Shown here piece by piece: positions 44,956-53,778 of a stretch of 64,000 bases of DNA. The position numbers and the translations under genes were made by a program. The notes under the pieces were generated by a model. The model was not told the DNA's origin. It did not search any database and saw only the letters and a program-made list of their open reading frames with translations. Origin of the DNA: Sphingomonadales bacterium (GTDB lineage: Bacteria; Pseudomonadota; Alphaproteobacteria; Sphingomonadales; Sphingomonadaceae); NCBI GenBank assembly GCA_016721875.1, contig JADKHG010000001.1, positions 248,001 through 312,000 on the forward strand, in the 5' to 3' direction. Position 1 is the first letter of the stretch. Every line of letters starts with the position of its first letter.

Positions 44956-45495
44956 CTATTTGATCAGACCACGGTAGGACACCGACCCTTTGGCCCCCGG
45001 TGCGATCGGTTCTGCAAAAACCCAGCGTACATGGGTGACGTCCTCCGCAGAAGCTGCTCGTTCGGTCGTGGCAGATCCATCCACGCCGGGCACAGTGACT
45101 TTCAGGCCAGCCAGCTTGCCCCAGCTTTTGCCTCCATCGACCGACACTTCAGCCCACTCTTCGGCAGCTGATACAAATTGCACTGGCCCGGGCATCGGGT
45201 TGGTCGCCCGAAAGCCGCTAGCGGCCTCGGTGCCTTTATTCACATAACTCAGCGCGAAGACTACCTTGTCTCCGGGCACGACGATAACGTCATTGGGGTT
45301 TTTCAGCACCTGTTTCTCTTTGCCATCTGCGCCGATTTCGGTGCGTTCGATATGGGCTTCGCTGGTCAGCACCACGGTCTGTCCAGCCGCCTGAGCATGG
45401 GCCGATGCTGGCAATGCAACCGTTGCACAGGCCAAAAATCCGAACTGCGTGGCAGAGCGCATAGCGATGGCAAAAATTTCAGAACGCAAAAACAT
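44956..45495 (-). CDS. Exported protein with DUF11-like domain
   Basis: A 179-residue exported protein. The start was set at ATG 45495 (AAGGG seven bases upstream); ATG 45462 is an alternative. The signal peptide ends at ASAHAQ. The mature part (VVPGDKVVFALSYVNKGTEA, then FRATNPMPGPVQFV and VRWVFAEPIAPGAKGSVSY) resembles the DUF11 or conserved-repeat beta-sandwich domain. No partner gene is evident; role unknown. Confidence 0.72.
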   Translation of the reverse strand: MFLRSEIFAIAMRSATQFGFLACATVALPASAHAQAAGQTVVLTSEAHIERTEIGADGKEKQVLKNPNDVIVVPGDKVVFALSYVNKGTEAASGFRATNPMPGPVQFVSAAEEWAEVSVDGGKSWGKLAGLKVTVPGVDGSATTERAASAEDVTHVRWVFAEPIAPGAKGSVSYRGLIK

Positions 45496-45700
45496 GATGC
45501 AGACCCTTGTTTGTATAAACTGGCATTTCGCCACACACTGCAATATTTTCCAAAAATGGTTAACCGACGGTAAACGACGCGGCAAAGCGCACCACTTTCA
45601 TGGTCATTTGCATGTAAAATTGAATGAAGCCTGCGAAACGCGCTTAATCGGAAAACTGCAAACCTTGGCAAGGACGTCTAATATATCCCGCCTTCTTTGT

Positions 45701-48196
45701 TCAGGAATTCCTGATCGCGCTGATTTGTGGTCGGGGCCGCCGCTGTGGAGCCATTGCTCGTTTCTGCGGTTTTTGTGCCGCAGCAGCACGTTTTTTGGGC
45801 TTATCGCCGCGAGCCGCTAGCTCTTCCTGCCGAATCGAACGCTTGGGTTCGGTTTCCGCCTTAAAGGCTTCCCATATTACCGCACCTTTTGGATCATCGC
45901 TCGGCCAAGCGCCATAGACACGCTTCCCACTGACACGGTCCACGCGAACCAGTCGCACTCCGTTTGGAGCGGTAAACGGCAACGCCACCTGTCCGACAAA
46001 GGCTTTGCGGGCAAATTGTTTGAATATCGGTGCCGCCAGTGATCCGCCTTGCGCATAGCCGCCCATATTGCGCGGTTTGTCATATCCCAGATAGACGCCA
46101 GCAACCAGATTGGGCGCTCCACCGACAAACCACACATTGGTCGGTCCAGTCGAGGTTCCGGTTTTGCCAAAAATCGGTCGATCAAGATCGCGCAGGATTG
46201 TGGCTGTGCCCCGTTGGACAACGCCTTCGAGCATATGGACGACCTGATAGGCGGTAACCGGGTCCATAACCTGTTTGCCGCCGGGCTTGAAGCGCGGCAT
46301 GGCCTTGCCGTCCCAATCTTTCGCGTTGCAGCCATCGCAGGGTTTCCAGCGGGTAGGCCAGATCACCTTGCCATTGCGCGACTGGACGAAATCAATCACC
46401 GTCGGCTTCAATTCGCGACCATGGTTGACCAACATCGAATAGGCGTTGGTCATTTTCAATACGGTCGTGTCGCCGGCACCCAGTGCAAATGCGAGATAGG
46501 GCGGATAGTCGCCGATATTCATTGAACGGAATGTGTCTGCGACATTCTTCATCCCTGAATCATTAGCCGCACGCACGGTCATCAGGTTACGCGATTGTTC
46601 CAGCCCCCAGCGCATCGTATGCGGACCCGATCCGCCGCCGCCACCGAAATTGCGGAAACATTTGCGCCCCAAAGCCGCCGACTGGAAAACGCAAAACGGG
46701 CCGTCAATGATGATCGACGTCGGCGTCATACCATTGTCGAGCGCGGTTGCATAAACGAACGGTTTTATTGTCGAACCTGGCTGGCGCATCGCTTGCGTCG
46801 CTCGGTTAAAGCTGGAAAGCTGTGCATCAAAGCCGCCTTGCATAGCCAAGACACGCCCCGTCAGCGGGTTTTGTACGACCATGCCGCCGCCGACTTCGGG
46901 GATGACCCGCAGCGACCAGTTTTTTCCACCTGCGGGTGCCACAGCAATTATATCGCCTGCCTTCAATGCCGATGGCGCGCCTGTGAGATAACCCGTTTCG
47001 CCCGAGGCAAAGCCAATTTGCGCACCGCCACCTTGGCGCGACAGGGCAACCGCCATGCGCCAATCTTTATAATCTATGCTGATATTGGAAGAAGCAAAGC
47101 GCGACTGCCATTGGCCGTCTTTCATCGGAATATTGCTAACCGGTCCCTGCCATCCCTTGCCAGCATGGTAGCGCAACAGGCCGTCGCGTAACGCCTCTGT
47201 CGTCATATCCTGATAGCGCGGGTTCATCGAAGTGCGCACCCATAGACCGCCCGAATAGACGCTGAACGGGCCTTCTTCGGAGGTTTCTCCGAATCGTTCC
47301 TTCAACTGACGCCGAACTTCCTCGGCAAAATAGCCGCCGCTGCTTTTGAATTGCGGGCCTTGCTTAGAAATCAAGCCTAGAGGCTGCGCGCGGGCTTCGT
47401 CACGCTGGGCGACGGTAATCCAGCCATTATTCTGCATTTCGCCGAGCACCCAATTTCGGCGGGCGATAGCCTCTTTCTCATATTTTTCGCGGCCATATTT
47501 TTCCGGCGCCTTGGGAAGCGTCGCAAGGAATGCCATTTCGTGCAGTTGCAATTGATCGGCACCGCGCCCGAAATAGGCTTGAGCTGCTGCTTCGACACCA
47601 AATGCCTGACGACCCAGCGCGATTTCATTGAGGTAAAGCGAGAGTATCTGCTGCTTGGTCAGCGCATTTTCTATGCGATAGGCAAGGATCGCCTCTTTAA
47701 TCTTGCGCGTGTAGCTATATTCATTGGTCAGCAGCAGGTTTTTCGCAACTTGCTGGGTGATCGTCGAGGCACCACGCGACCGGCGGCTGCTGAAGATATT
47801 GTCGAAAACTGCGCCAAGAATCCCGACATAGTCGATACCGCCATGGCTGAAAAACGTCTTGTCCTCAGCCGCCAGATAAGAACGGATCAAAAGTGGTTTG
47901 AAATCGGCATATTCCAGCTGAACCCGCCGTTCGCGGGCATAGCTGTGGAAAGGCTGACCATCGACATCGCGAACCACCGTCGGCAAGGGCGACTGATATT
48001 CGATTAAGGCCTCGGCATCAGGCAAATTGCGCAGCAGCACCGCCCATAACAATAGGTAAGCCAGCAGCAACGCACCGACCAAATAACTCGCCCAGCGAAA
48101 CCATTTTTTCTGCCAATAGACTTGCAGCCGTTCCCACAGACCACCGGCGCTGCGGGTCAGCTTGTAGCTTACATTGGTCGGCGTTGTGTCATCCAT
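45701..48196 (-). CDS. mrcA: Class A penicillin-binding protein 1A
   Basis: An 831-residue bifunctional peptidoglycan synthase. One membrane segment at about 34-56 is followed by the GT51 domain (AAEDKTFFSHGGIDYVG, ASTITQQVAKNLLL), an OB-like insert, and the transpeptidase domain with RQPGSTIKPFVYA, EQSRNLMTV and GKTGTSTG. The C-terminal tail is basic and Gln/Pro/Arg-rich. It is longer than the PBP at 11018 and fits the PBP1A branch. Confidence 0.94.
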   Translation of the reverse strand: MDDTTPTNVSYKLTRSAGGLWERLQVYWQKKWFRWASYLVGALLLAYLLLWAVLLRNLPDAEALIEYQSPLPTVVRDVDGQPFHSYARERRVQLEYADFKPLLIRSYLAAEDKTFFSHGGIDYVGILGAVFDNIFSSRRSRGASTITQQVAKNLLLTNEYSYTRKIKEAILAYRIENALTKQQILSLYLNEIALGRQAFGVEAAAQAYFGRGADQLQLHEMAFLATLPKAPEKYGREKYEKEAIARRNWVLGEMQNNGWITVAQRDEARAQPLGLISKQGPQFKSSGGYFAEEVRRQLKERFGETSEEGPFSVYSGGLWVRTSMNPRYQDMTTEALRDGLLRYHAGKGWQGPVSNIPMKDGQWQSRFASSNISIDYKDWRMAVALSRQGGGAQIGFASGETGYLTGAPSALKAGDIIAVAPAGGKNWSLRVIPEVGGGMVVQNPLTGRVLAMQGGFDAQLSSFNRATQAMRQPGSTIKPFVYATALDNGMTPTSIIIDGPFCVFQSAALGRKCFRNFGGGGGSGPHTMRWGLEQSRNLMTVRAANDSGMKNVADTFRSMNIGDYPPYLAFALGAGDTTVLKMTNAYSMLVNHGRELKPTVIDFVQSRNGKVIWPTRWKPCDGCNAKDWDGKAMPRFKPGGKQVMDPVTAYQVVHMLEGVVQRGTATILRDLDRPIFGKTGTSTGPTNVWFVGGAPNLVAGVYLGYDKPRNMGGYAQGGSLAAPIFKQFARKAFVGQVALPFTAPNGVRLVRVDRVSGKRVYGAWPSDDPKGAVIWEAFKAETEPKRSIRQEELAARGDKPKKRAAAAQKPQKRAMAPQRRPRPQISAIRNS

Positions 48197-48259
48197 TTCC
48201 GCCCTCTCTAACGAATTCGCAAAAGGCGTCCAGATTCTTCTAACGCTTCGCTGCGCTTT

Positions 48260-49045
48260 TTACGCGCGGTGGCGTGCACCCTTCGGCGGCGGATCTTGCG
48301 CAGGCCCTGCAAAGCATTGCGCCACTGCCATCCAGTTCGTGGCGACAGGTCCGCTAACCGACAGCCCAGTATCCGCGATGTTGCGGCATTGGGTGACGAC
48401 TTGGCAAAACTCGGATGCGCTGCCTTCGATCAAATCTTCGCCTTCCCCATAGTCCCATATTGCGCTCGAAGGCGCGGTCAGCCGCAGGCGTGGCATTGGG
48501 CCGGGAACATCCTCGCCTCGATTTTTGAACGTCCAGCCATAGGTGTTGACACCAAGTCGGACAATATTGCCAATCCGGTCGGAATCGACGCGCTCAACCC
48601 CCAGCACATCATACACCGCCTGTGCATGCGCCCATGTTTCCATCAGTCGGGCGGTGATCGAACTGATCGCACTCATATCCGGTCCGACCCATTTGAGCCG
48701 AAGCTTGGGATCAGCCTGGCCGAATGAAGCAGCCACAGCGCGAGCCTTTTCGATCCATTGCTCCTGCAACGCGACACCCGACAACCCATCAAGATAGCGC
48801 GCCTCAAAGTCAGGCAATCGCCCGCCACGAATGCCTGACGCCATTTCACGCAAAAAATCTTCGAAGGCATCGGGAGATTCGAGCGATAGACCCACCGCGA
48901 TATTCCAGCCGTGCAGGTGGCGAATGATATTGTTGATTGTCCAATGTTTGAACTGGGTCTGCTGTTCAAAATCAGCATCCGACAGTCCGCTGACAAGCGT
49001 CGCCAAGGCTTCGCTTTCGTCGAGAAAATCCTGCGCCTGCTGCAT
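48260..49045 (-). CDS. TIGR03084/DinB-like metal-binding family protein
   Basis: A 261-residue protein. The N-terminal helical bundle (FKHWTINNIIRHLHGWNIAV) and the segment LMETWAHAQAVYDVLGVERV match the TIGR03084 or mycothiol-dependent maleylpyruvate isomerase-like fold, in which His residues bind a metal. Enzymatic role unknown. The ATG overlaps the stop of the upstream acyl-CoA dehydrogenase (TGATG), so the two are co-translated, suggesting a role in acyl-CoA metabolism. Confidence 0.78.
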   Translation of the reverse strand: MQQAQDFLDESEALATLVSGLSDADFEQQTQFKHWTINNIIRHLHGWNIAVGLSLESPDAFEDFLREMASGIRGGRLPDFEARYLDGLSGVALQEQWIEKARAVAASFGQADPKLRLKWVGPDMSAISSITARLMETWAHAQAVYDVLGVERVDSDRIGNIVRLGVNTYGWTFKNRGEDVPGPMPRLRLTAPSSAIWDYGEGEDLIEGSASEFCQVVTQCRNIADTGLSVSGPVATNWMAVAQCFAGPAQDPPPKGARHRA

Positions 49046-50316
49046 CAATCCCGCCCCATGAATCCGAACAGATGGCCTGCCACCTTGCGCATCTGGATTT
49101 CTTCCGCACCCTCGGTAATGCGATAGCGGCGGTGGTGGCGATAGATATGTTCGAACGGCTTGTGCCGTGAATAGCCGATGCCACCATGCACCTGCATCGC
49201 CCGGTCGGCAGCATCGCACACCAGCCGGTTCGCGCGGTAGTTACACATCGAGATCACATCGGACAGCCGCTTGGCGATTTCCGGCTTCGGCATTGTGTCC
49301 ATCTTCGCACTGGTTGCATAGATCAGCTGACGCAGCATTGCTGCCTCGGTGTGCAATTCAACCAGCGGAAACTGGATAGCCTGATTGACCGCCAAAGGCT
49401 TGCCAAAAGGTGTGCGTTCACGCGCATATTTGACCGCTTCGTTGATGCAATATTGCGCCGCGCCCAGCGAAGATGCCGCCTGCCTTATCCGGTTTTCGTG
49501 CACAAAATGCTGCGCACAAGCGAGACCCATTTCGGCATCACCCAACACCATATCACCCGGAATCCAGACATTGGTCAGCGATACCTTCGGGTGATCGGTC
49601 GGCATGTTGAAGGTCCACAGATATTCGCCAACCTCAAAGCCTGGACTATCCTGCGGCACCAGAAAACAGCCGATACCGCGCGCATCACCATCCTTGCCCG
49701 AATGGCGTGCGAAAACCATGCAATGGGTCGCGACATGGCTACCCGTGGTCCACATTTTGTTGCCATTGATCAGCCAGCCGTCGACACCGTCCCGGGTTTC
49801 GCGGACGGCCCGCGTATCCATCCAGGTCGCGTCGGAGCCATGATGTTCCTCTGTCAGGCCAAAGGTCCAGCGCATGCGTCCTTCGAGCATTGCGGGAATA
49901 TATTCGGCTTTCTGTGTCTCGGTCCCGAAATCCCGCACCATCAGGGGCTGGACAAGATTTCCGACAATCGAGCTTTCATTCTGCAGGTCATTGTGCAGAC
50001 CCAACCCTTTCGCCGCCAGATGTTCGCGAATACAGGCCATGGCGAGATGTGAACCATCTTTGCCGCCATATTCGCTGGGCAGTGCAAAGCGGTAATGCCC
50101 GGCGGCATCGGCAATGCGTCGCATGTGGGATAGCAATTCTTCCCAATCATGCCGCGGCAGACCATCATTATCCCAATCGGTGCGCGCCCATTCGCGGCGA
50201 TGATCAAAAAAACGGATATTGTCATCTACCCGCTCGAGCGGCTTGATTTCGCGTTCGATGAAGTCATCGAGCTCGCTCAGATAGTCAGTGATATCCTTGG
50301 GAATTTCAAACAGCAT
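49045..50316 (-). CDS. Acyl-CoA dehydrogenase family protein
   Basis: A 423-residue flavoprotein. FALPSEYGGKDGSHLAMACI, the FAD-binding WTFGLTEEHHGSDATWMDTR, NGNKMWTTGSHVATHCMVFA and MQVHGGIGYSRHKPFEHIYR are the ACAD blocks. The substrate is unknown; it differs from the isobutyryl-CoA dehydrogenase at 53779. The start was placed at ATG 50316, eight bases after GAGAGG. A TTTAATT-type palindrome lies upstream at 50372-50389. Confidence 0.9.
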   Translation of the reverse strand: MLFEIPKDITDYLSELDDFIEREIKPLERVDDNIRFFDHRREWARTDWDNDGLPRHDWEELLSHMRRIADAAGHYRFALPSEYGGKDGSHLAMACIREHLAAKGLGLHNDLQNESSIVGNLVQPLMVRDFGTETQKAEYIPAMLEGRMRWTFGLTEEHHGSDATWMDTRAVRETRDGVDGWLINGNKMWTTGSHVATHCMVFARHSGKDGDARGIGCFLVPQDSPGFEVGEYLWTFNMPTDHPKVSLTNVWIPGDMVLGDAEMGLACAQHFVHENRIRQAASSLGAAQYCINEAVKYARERTPFGKPLAVNQAIQFPLVELHTEAAMLRQLIYATSAKMDTMPKPEIAKRLSDVISMCNYRANRLVCDAADRAMQVHGGIGYSRHKPFEHIYRHHRRYRITEGAEEIQMRKVAGHLFGFMGRD

Positions 50317-50371
50317 GGCCTTCACCTCTCAGGCGCCAGCGTGGCAAAGCCTGATAGGTTATTCAAGGCAA

Positions 50372-50389
50372 TTTAATTGCCCGATTAAA
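50372..50389. promoter_or_regulatory. 18-bp palindrome upstream of acyl-CoA dehydrogenase
   Basis: TTTAATTGCCCGATTAAA has near-perfect 7-bp arms around a 4-bp centre, matching the site at 17091-17108 in size and arm sequence. It lies between the mmsB stop and the acyl-CoA dehydrogenase start and looks like an operator. Confidence 0.6.
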
Positions 50390-50405
50390 AATGCCGCGCC
50401 TGCGC

Positions 50406-51275
50406 TCAAAGCGTCTTGATGATCGCCGAGAAATCAAACCCGCCTTGCCCTGCCTCGTTAAAAGCCTCGTAAAGCGCGGCAGCCTTTTCGCCCATCGGGA
50501 CATTGGCATCGACCGAGCGCGCAGCCTCCATCGCCAGCTTCAAATCCTTGAGCATCAGAGCTGTCGCAAAGCCGCCTTGATAGTCATTATCAGCAGGTGA
50601 TTGTGGGCCAACGCCGGGGACCGGACAATAGCTGGTCATCGACCAGTTCTGACCGGATGACTTGGAAGAGATATCATAAAAAGTCTGGAGATCGAGACCA
50701 AGCTTTTCGGCCAGTGTAAAAGCCTCACAAGTCGCAATCATCGAAGCGCCGAGCAGCATGTTGTTGCAAATCTTTGCGGCCTGACCTGCCCCGCTGCCTC
50801 CAGCATGGATCACGGCCTTGCCCATGGCCGCCAAAATGGGTTCGGCACGGGCGAATGCACTCTCGCTTCCGCCGACCATGAAGGTCAAGGTACCGCCATT
50901 GGCCGCACCAATCCCGCCAGAAACCGGGGCATCGACCATTTCATAGCCCGCCACGGTCGCTTCAGCCGTAACCTTGCGCGCCGTATCGACATCGATGGTC
51001 GAGCAATCGAGCAGGATTGCACCCTTGGATGCATAGCCAATGACATCGCCTACATAAACGCTGTCGACAATCTTGCCATTGGGCAGCATCGAAACGACAG
51101 CATCGACCCCCGCCACCGCCTCGCGCACGCTGGTGAAGGTCGCGCAACCGTTGTCCTTTGCGCGGGCCAGCGCCTCGGCTGACAGGTCAAAGGCATTGAC
51201 CGTATGTCCGGCCTTCAAAAGGTTCGCGGCCATCCCGCCGCCCATATTGCCCAGTCCGATGAAAGCGATCTTCAT
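50406..51275 (-). CDS. mmsB: 3-hydroxyisobutyrate dehydrogenase
   Basis: A 289-residue NAD-dependent enzyme of valine degradation, oxidising 3-hydroxyisobutyrate to methylmalonate semialdehyde. MKIAFIGLGNMGGGMAANLL is the Rossmann start, and FDLSAEALARA, VDAPVSGGIGAANGGTLTFM and the catalytic Lys in GQAAKICNNMLL are typical. A QNWSMTSYCPVPGVGPQSPA segment is diagnostic for this branch. The gene product of mmsA (56095) would use its product. Confidence 0.95.
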   Translation of the reverse strand: MKIAFIGLGNMGGGMAANLLKAGHTVNAFDLSAEALARAKDNGCATFTSVREAVAGVDAVVSMLPNGKIVDSVYVGDVIGYASKGAILLDCSTIDVDTARKVTAEATVAGYEMVDAPVSGGIGAANGGTLTFMVGGSESAFARAEPILAAMGKAVIHAGGSGAGQAAKICNNMLLGASMIATCEAFTLAEKLGLDLQTFYDISSKSSGQNWSMTSYCPVPGVGPQSPADNDYQGGFATALMLKDLKLAMEAARSVDANVPMGEKAAALYEAFNEAGQGGFDFSAIIKTL

Positions 51276-51279
51276 GACT

Positions 51280-51624
51280 TCACCCTTTCGCGTGATGTTC
51301 ACCCAACAGGATGATGTTCCAATTACCGCCATGCTTGCGGTACAGCCAAAGCAGATAGGACATCAGAAATGCCCCTCCAAAGAAGAAAGCCAGGACCGCC
51401 AGCCCCCAAGCCTTGGCGGTGAAGGCGTTGCGCCAAGCCGTCCAGCTCGCCGAGAGAATCAGCATCGTCAGAAAGTCGAGATTGAACTGTCCGGGCCAAG
51501 CCATTTTGGCGATGTCACCAAAGAAAACCGGCATCAAGTTGAGCCCGTGCGCCCCGACTACCACACCGGTGTAACCGACCAGCACCAGCAGCATGATGAA
51601 CAGTAGCAACGGGAACAGTTTCAT
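51280..51624 (-). CDS. Small three-helix membrane protein
   Basis: A 114-residue protein with three hydrophobic segments (LLLFIMLLVLVGYTGVVVGA, FLTMLILSASWTAW and LAVLAFFFGGAFLMSYLLWL) and a His-rich tail (LGEHHAKG). The ATG at 51624 lies one base after the enoyl-CoA hydratase stop. Its position in the valine operon suggests co-expression, but no role can be assigned. Confidence 0.75.
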   Translation of the reverse strand: MKLFPLLLFIMLLVLVGYTGVVVGAHGLNLMPVFFGDIAKMAWPGQFNLDFLTMLILSASWTAWRNAFTAKAWGLAVLAFFFGGAFLMSYLLWLYRKHGGNWNIILLGEHHAKG

Positions 51625-51625
51625 C

Positions 51626-52408
51626 TCAGCGCCCTTTCCAATTGGCTTCGCGTTTTTCGAGGAAGGCCGCCATGCCTTCGGCTTTGTCTTCGCTGGCGGC
51701 CAGTATCTGCCACATGCGGCGTTCGAACAGCAATCCTTGTTCGAGCACGGTTTCAAAGGCGGCGTTGACCATTTCCTTGTTCACCAGCACAGCGACGCGC
51801 GGCATCGCGGCGATCTGTGCGGCGGTCGCAAGTGCATTGTCGAGCAGTTCGGCATGCGGAACGATGCGTGCAACCAGTCCTGCGCTTTCCGCCTCGACTG
51901 CGTCCATCATCCGGCCAGTCAGACACAATTCCATTGCCTTGGCCTTGCCCACAGCGCGAGTCAGCCGTTGTGATCCGCCCATTCCAGGGGCAACGCCCAG
52001 TTTGATTTCGGGCTGGCCGAATTTCGCCTTGTCGGACGCCAGGATGAAGTCCGCCATCATTGCCAACTCACAGCCGCCACCCAGCGCGAAACCGTTGACT
52101 GCAGCAATCCAGGGCTTGCGTACGCGCGCCACGATGTCACGCTGCCAGCCGTCAAAAAAGGCTTGCAAATAGAAATCGGCCGCCGAGAGCTTTGCCATTT
52201 CGGCAATGTCGGCACCGGCCGCAAAGGCTTTGTCGCCAGAACCCGTCAACACTGCACACCCTTGACTGTCGTCGGCCTCATAGGCCGCAAAAACAGCGGT
52301 CAATTCTTTCAACACGACCCTGCTCAACGCATTAAGCGCCTGCGGGCGATTAATTGTGATCAGCGTCACCGCACCGCGCGTTTCGACGAGCAGGGTTTCG
52401 TAACTCAT
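51626..52408 (-). CDS. Enoyl-CoA hydratase
   Basis: A 260-residue crotonase-family enzyme. FAAGADIAEMA and NGFALGGGCELAMMADFILA form the oxyanion hole, followed by FGQPEIKLGVAPGMGGSQRL with the catalytic Glu. In the valine operon it would hydrate methacrylyl-CoA to 3-hydroxyisobutyryl-CoA. ATG 52408 overlaps the upstream hydrolase stop (ATGA). Confidence 0.93.
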   Translation of the reverse strand: MSYETLLVETRGAVTLITINRPQALNALSRVVLKELTAVFAAYEADDSQGCAVLTGSGDKAFAAGADIAEMAKLSAADFYLQAFFDGWQRDIVARVRKPWIAAVNGFALGGGCELAMMADFILASDKAKFGQPEIKLGVAPGMGGSQRLTRAVGKAKAMELCLTGRMMDAVEAESAGLVARIVPHAELLDNALATAAQIAAMPRVAVLVNKEMVNAAFETVLEQGLLFERRMWQILAASEDKAEGMAAFLEKREANWKGR

Positions 52409-53454
52409 AGCGGCTTCCATTCCTCTTTTATTGGTAACGGCGCGAAGATCGTATCGAGCAGATCATCGCTTACATCCTCGGCGGTCGCCGGGTTCCATTT
52501 TGGGGCATTATCCTTGTCAACAATCACCGCGCGCACCCCCTCGGCAAAGTCAGGGCGGGTCAGCACGCGCGAGGCAATGCGATATTCCATCACCATATTG
52601 TCGGCGAAGTCATTGAGTTGCATTGATTCCATCAATTGGCGCAGCGCAACTTTACAGGTCTGTGGCGATTTGCTGCGCAGCGTTGCCAGTTCCTTCATTG
52701 CCCAATCACCCTCATCGGCTTCAAGGCTGGCCAATATATCCTCGTAACGGTCTGAAGCGAAATGTCGGTTGATGTGAAACAGGTTGCCGACAATCCGCGC
52801 TTCGGGTGGAGTGGCCGACAGCGTCCCCAATATCCCTTCGATGCGGTCAATATCTTCGTTTGCGATCCGCGCTTTCGCCTCTGCAACGCCTTCAGAAGGC
52901 AAATAGTGTGTCGCTAATCCCAGTTCGAGGCATTCTGCGCCATCAAGTCGCGCTCCGGTCAGCGCAAGAAATACACCCACGCGCCCTTCAAGCCGAGAGA
53001 GATACCAGCCACCGCCGACGTCAGGGAAAAGACCGATACCGGTTTCGGGCATGGCGAAGCGGGTATTCTCGGTCGCGACACGGTAGCGCGCTGGCTGGCT
53101 GATACCGACGCCGCCGCCCATTACTATGCCGTCCATGAAAGCTATCACCGGCTTAGGATAAGTGAACAGCAGATGGTTCAATTGATATTCGTCGTGGAAG
53201 AATTTGCGGCCCGATTTGCCGTCATCATTCAGCGCCGAATCGCGCAGAAAATTGATGTCGCCGCCCGCACAAAACCCACGCCCTTCGGCGTGGTCGATGA
53301 TCACGCATTTCACTTCACGCGACTTTTGCCAATGCAAAAGCACCTCTGTCATAGCGTGAACCATGTCGAGAGTCAGCGCGTGGAGAGTAGCGGGCTTGTT
53401 CAGGCTGATAATGCCAGCATGCCCTTCAACGCGGGAGATTATGTCGTTGGTCAT
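52405..53454 (-). CDS. 3-hydroxyisobutyryl-CoA hydrolase
   Basis: A 349-residue crotonase-superfamily thioesterase (HIBCH-like). GRGFCAGGDINFLRDSALND, MDGIVMGGGVGISQPARYRV and FAMPETGIGLFPDVGGGWYL are the family blocks. It releases free 3-hydroxyisobutyrate for MmsB. The start was placed at ATG 53454 (MTNDIISRVEGHAG). It is followed downstream by the enoyl-CoA hydratase with a four-base overlap. Confidence 0.94.
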   Translation of the reverse strand: MTNDIISRVEGHAGIISLNKPATLHALTLDMVHAMTEVLLHWQKSREVKCVIIDHAEGRGFCAGGDINFLRDSALNDDGKSGRKFFHDEYQLNHLLFTYPKPVIAFMDGIVMGGGVGISQPARYRVATENTRFAMPETGIGLFPDVGGGWYLSRLEGRVGVFLALTGARLDGAECLELGLATHYLPSEGVAEAKARIANEDIDRIEGILGTLSATPPEARIVGNLFHINRHFASDRYEDILASLEADEGDWAMKELATLRSKSPQTCKVALRQLMESMQLNDFADNMVMEYRIASRVLTRPDFAEGVRAVIVDKDNAPKWNPATAEDVSDDLLDTIFAPLPIKEEWKPL

Positions 53455-53564
53455 TGGTGTCTTTATGCAGTCTGGAAAATGGGGAGTCGAGAAAAAGCGG
53501 CGAGAGATTGCCACAGAGCGTTATTGCGCCTAGGGTTAGGTTCAAAGTAAGATTGGAAACAAAA

Positions 53565-53774
53565 ATGACTGATAGACAATCCGGTACCGTTAAATGGTTC
53601 AATGACGCCAAGGGCTTTGGATTTATTACCCCTGAATCCGGACAGGATTTGTTTGTTCATTTCCGCAGCATCCAGGGTAACGATTTCAAAACGTTGAAAG
53701 AAGGCCAGCAGGTCACTTTCAAAGTCGTCCAAGGCCAGAAGGGTCTGCAGGCCGACGAAGTACAGGCTTCTTAA
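53565..53774 (+). CDS. cspA: Cold-shock protein
   Basis: A 69-residue single CSD protein. SGTVKWFNDAKGFGFITPES contains RNP1 and LFVHFRS contains RNP2, so it binds single-stranded RNA or DNA. The 110-bp upstream region could hold a structured leader. The gene is on the opposite strand between two valine-degradation genes and is convergent with the isobutyryl-CoA dehydrogenase, ending five bases before it. Confidence 0.95.
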   Translation: MTDRQSGTVKWFNDAKGFGFITPESGQDLFVHFRSIQGNDFKTLKEGQQVTFKVVQGQKGLQADEVQAS

Positions 53775-53778
53775 GCCT

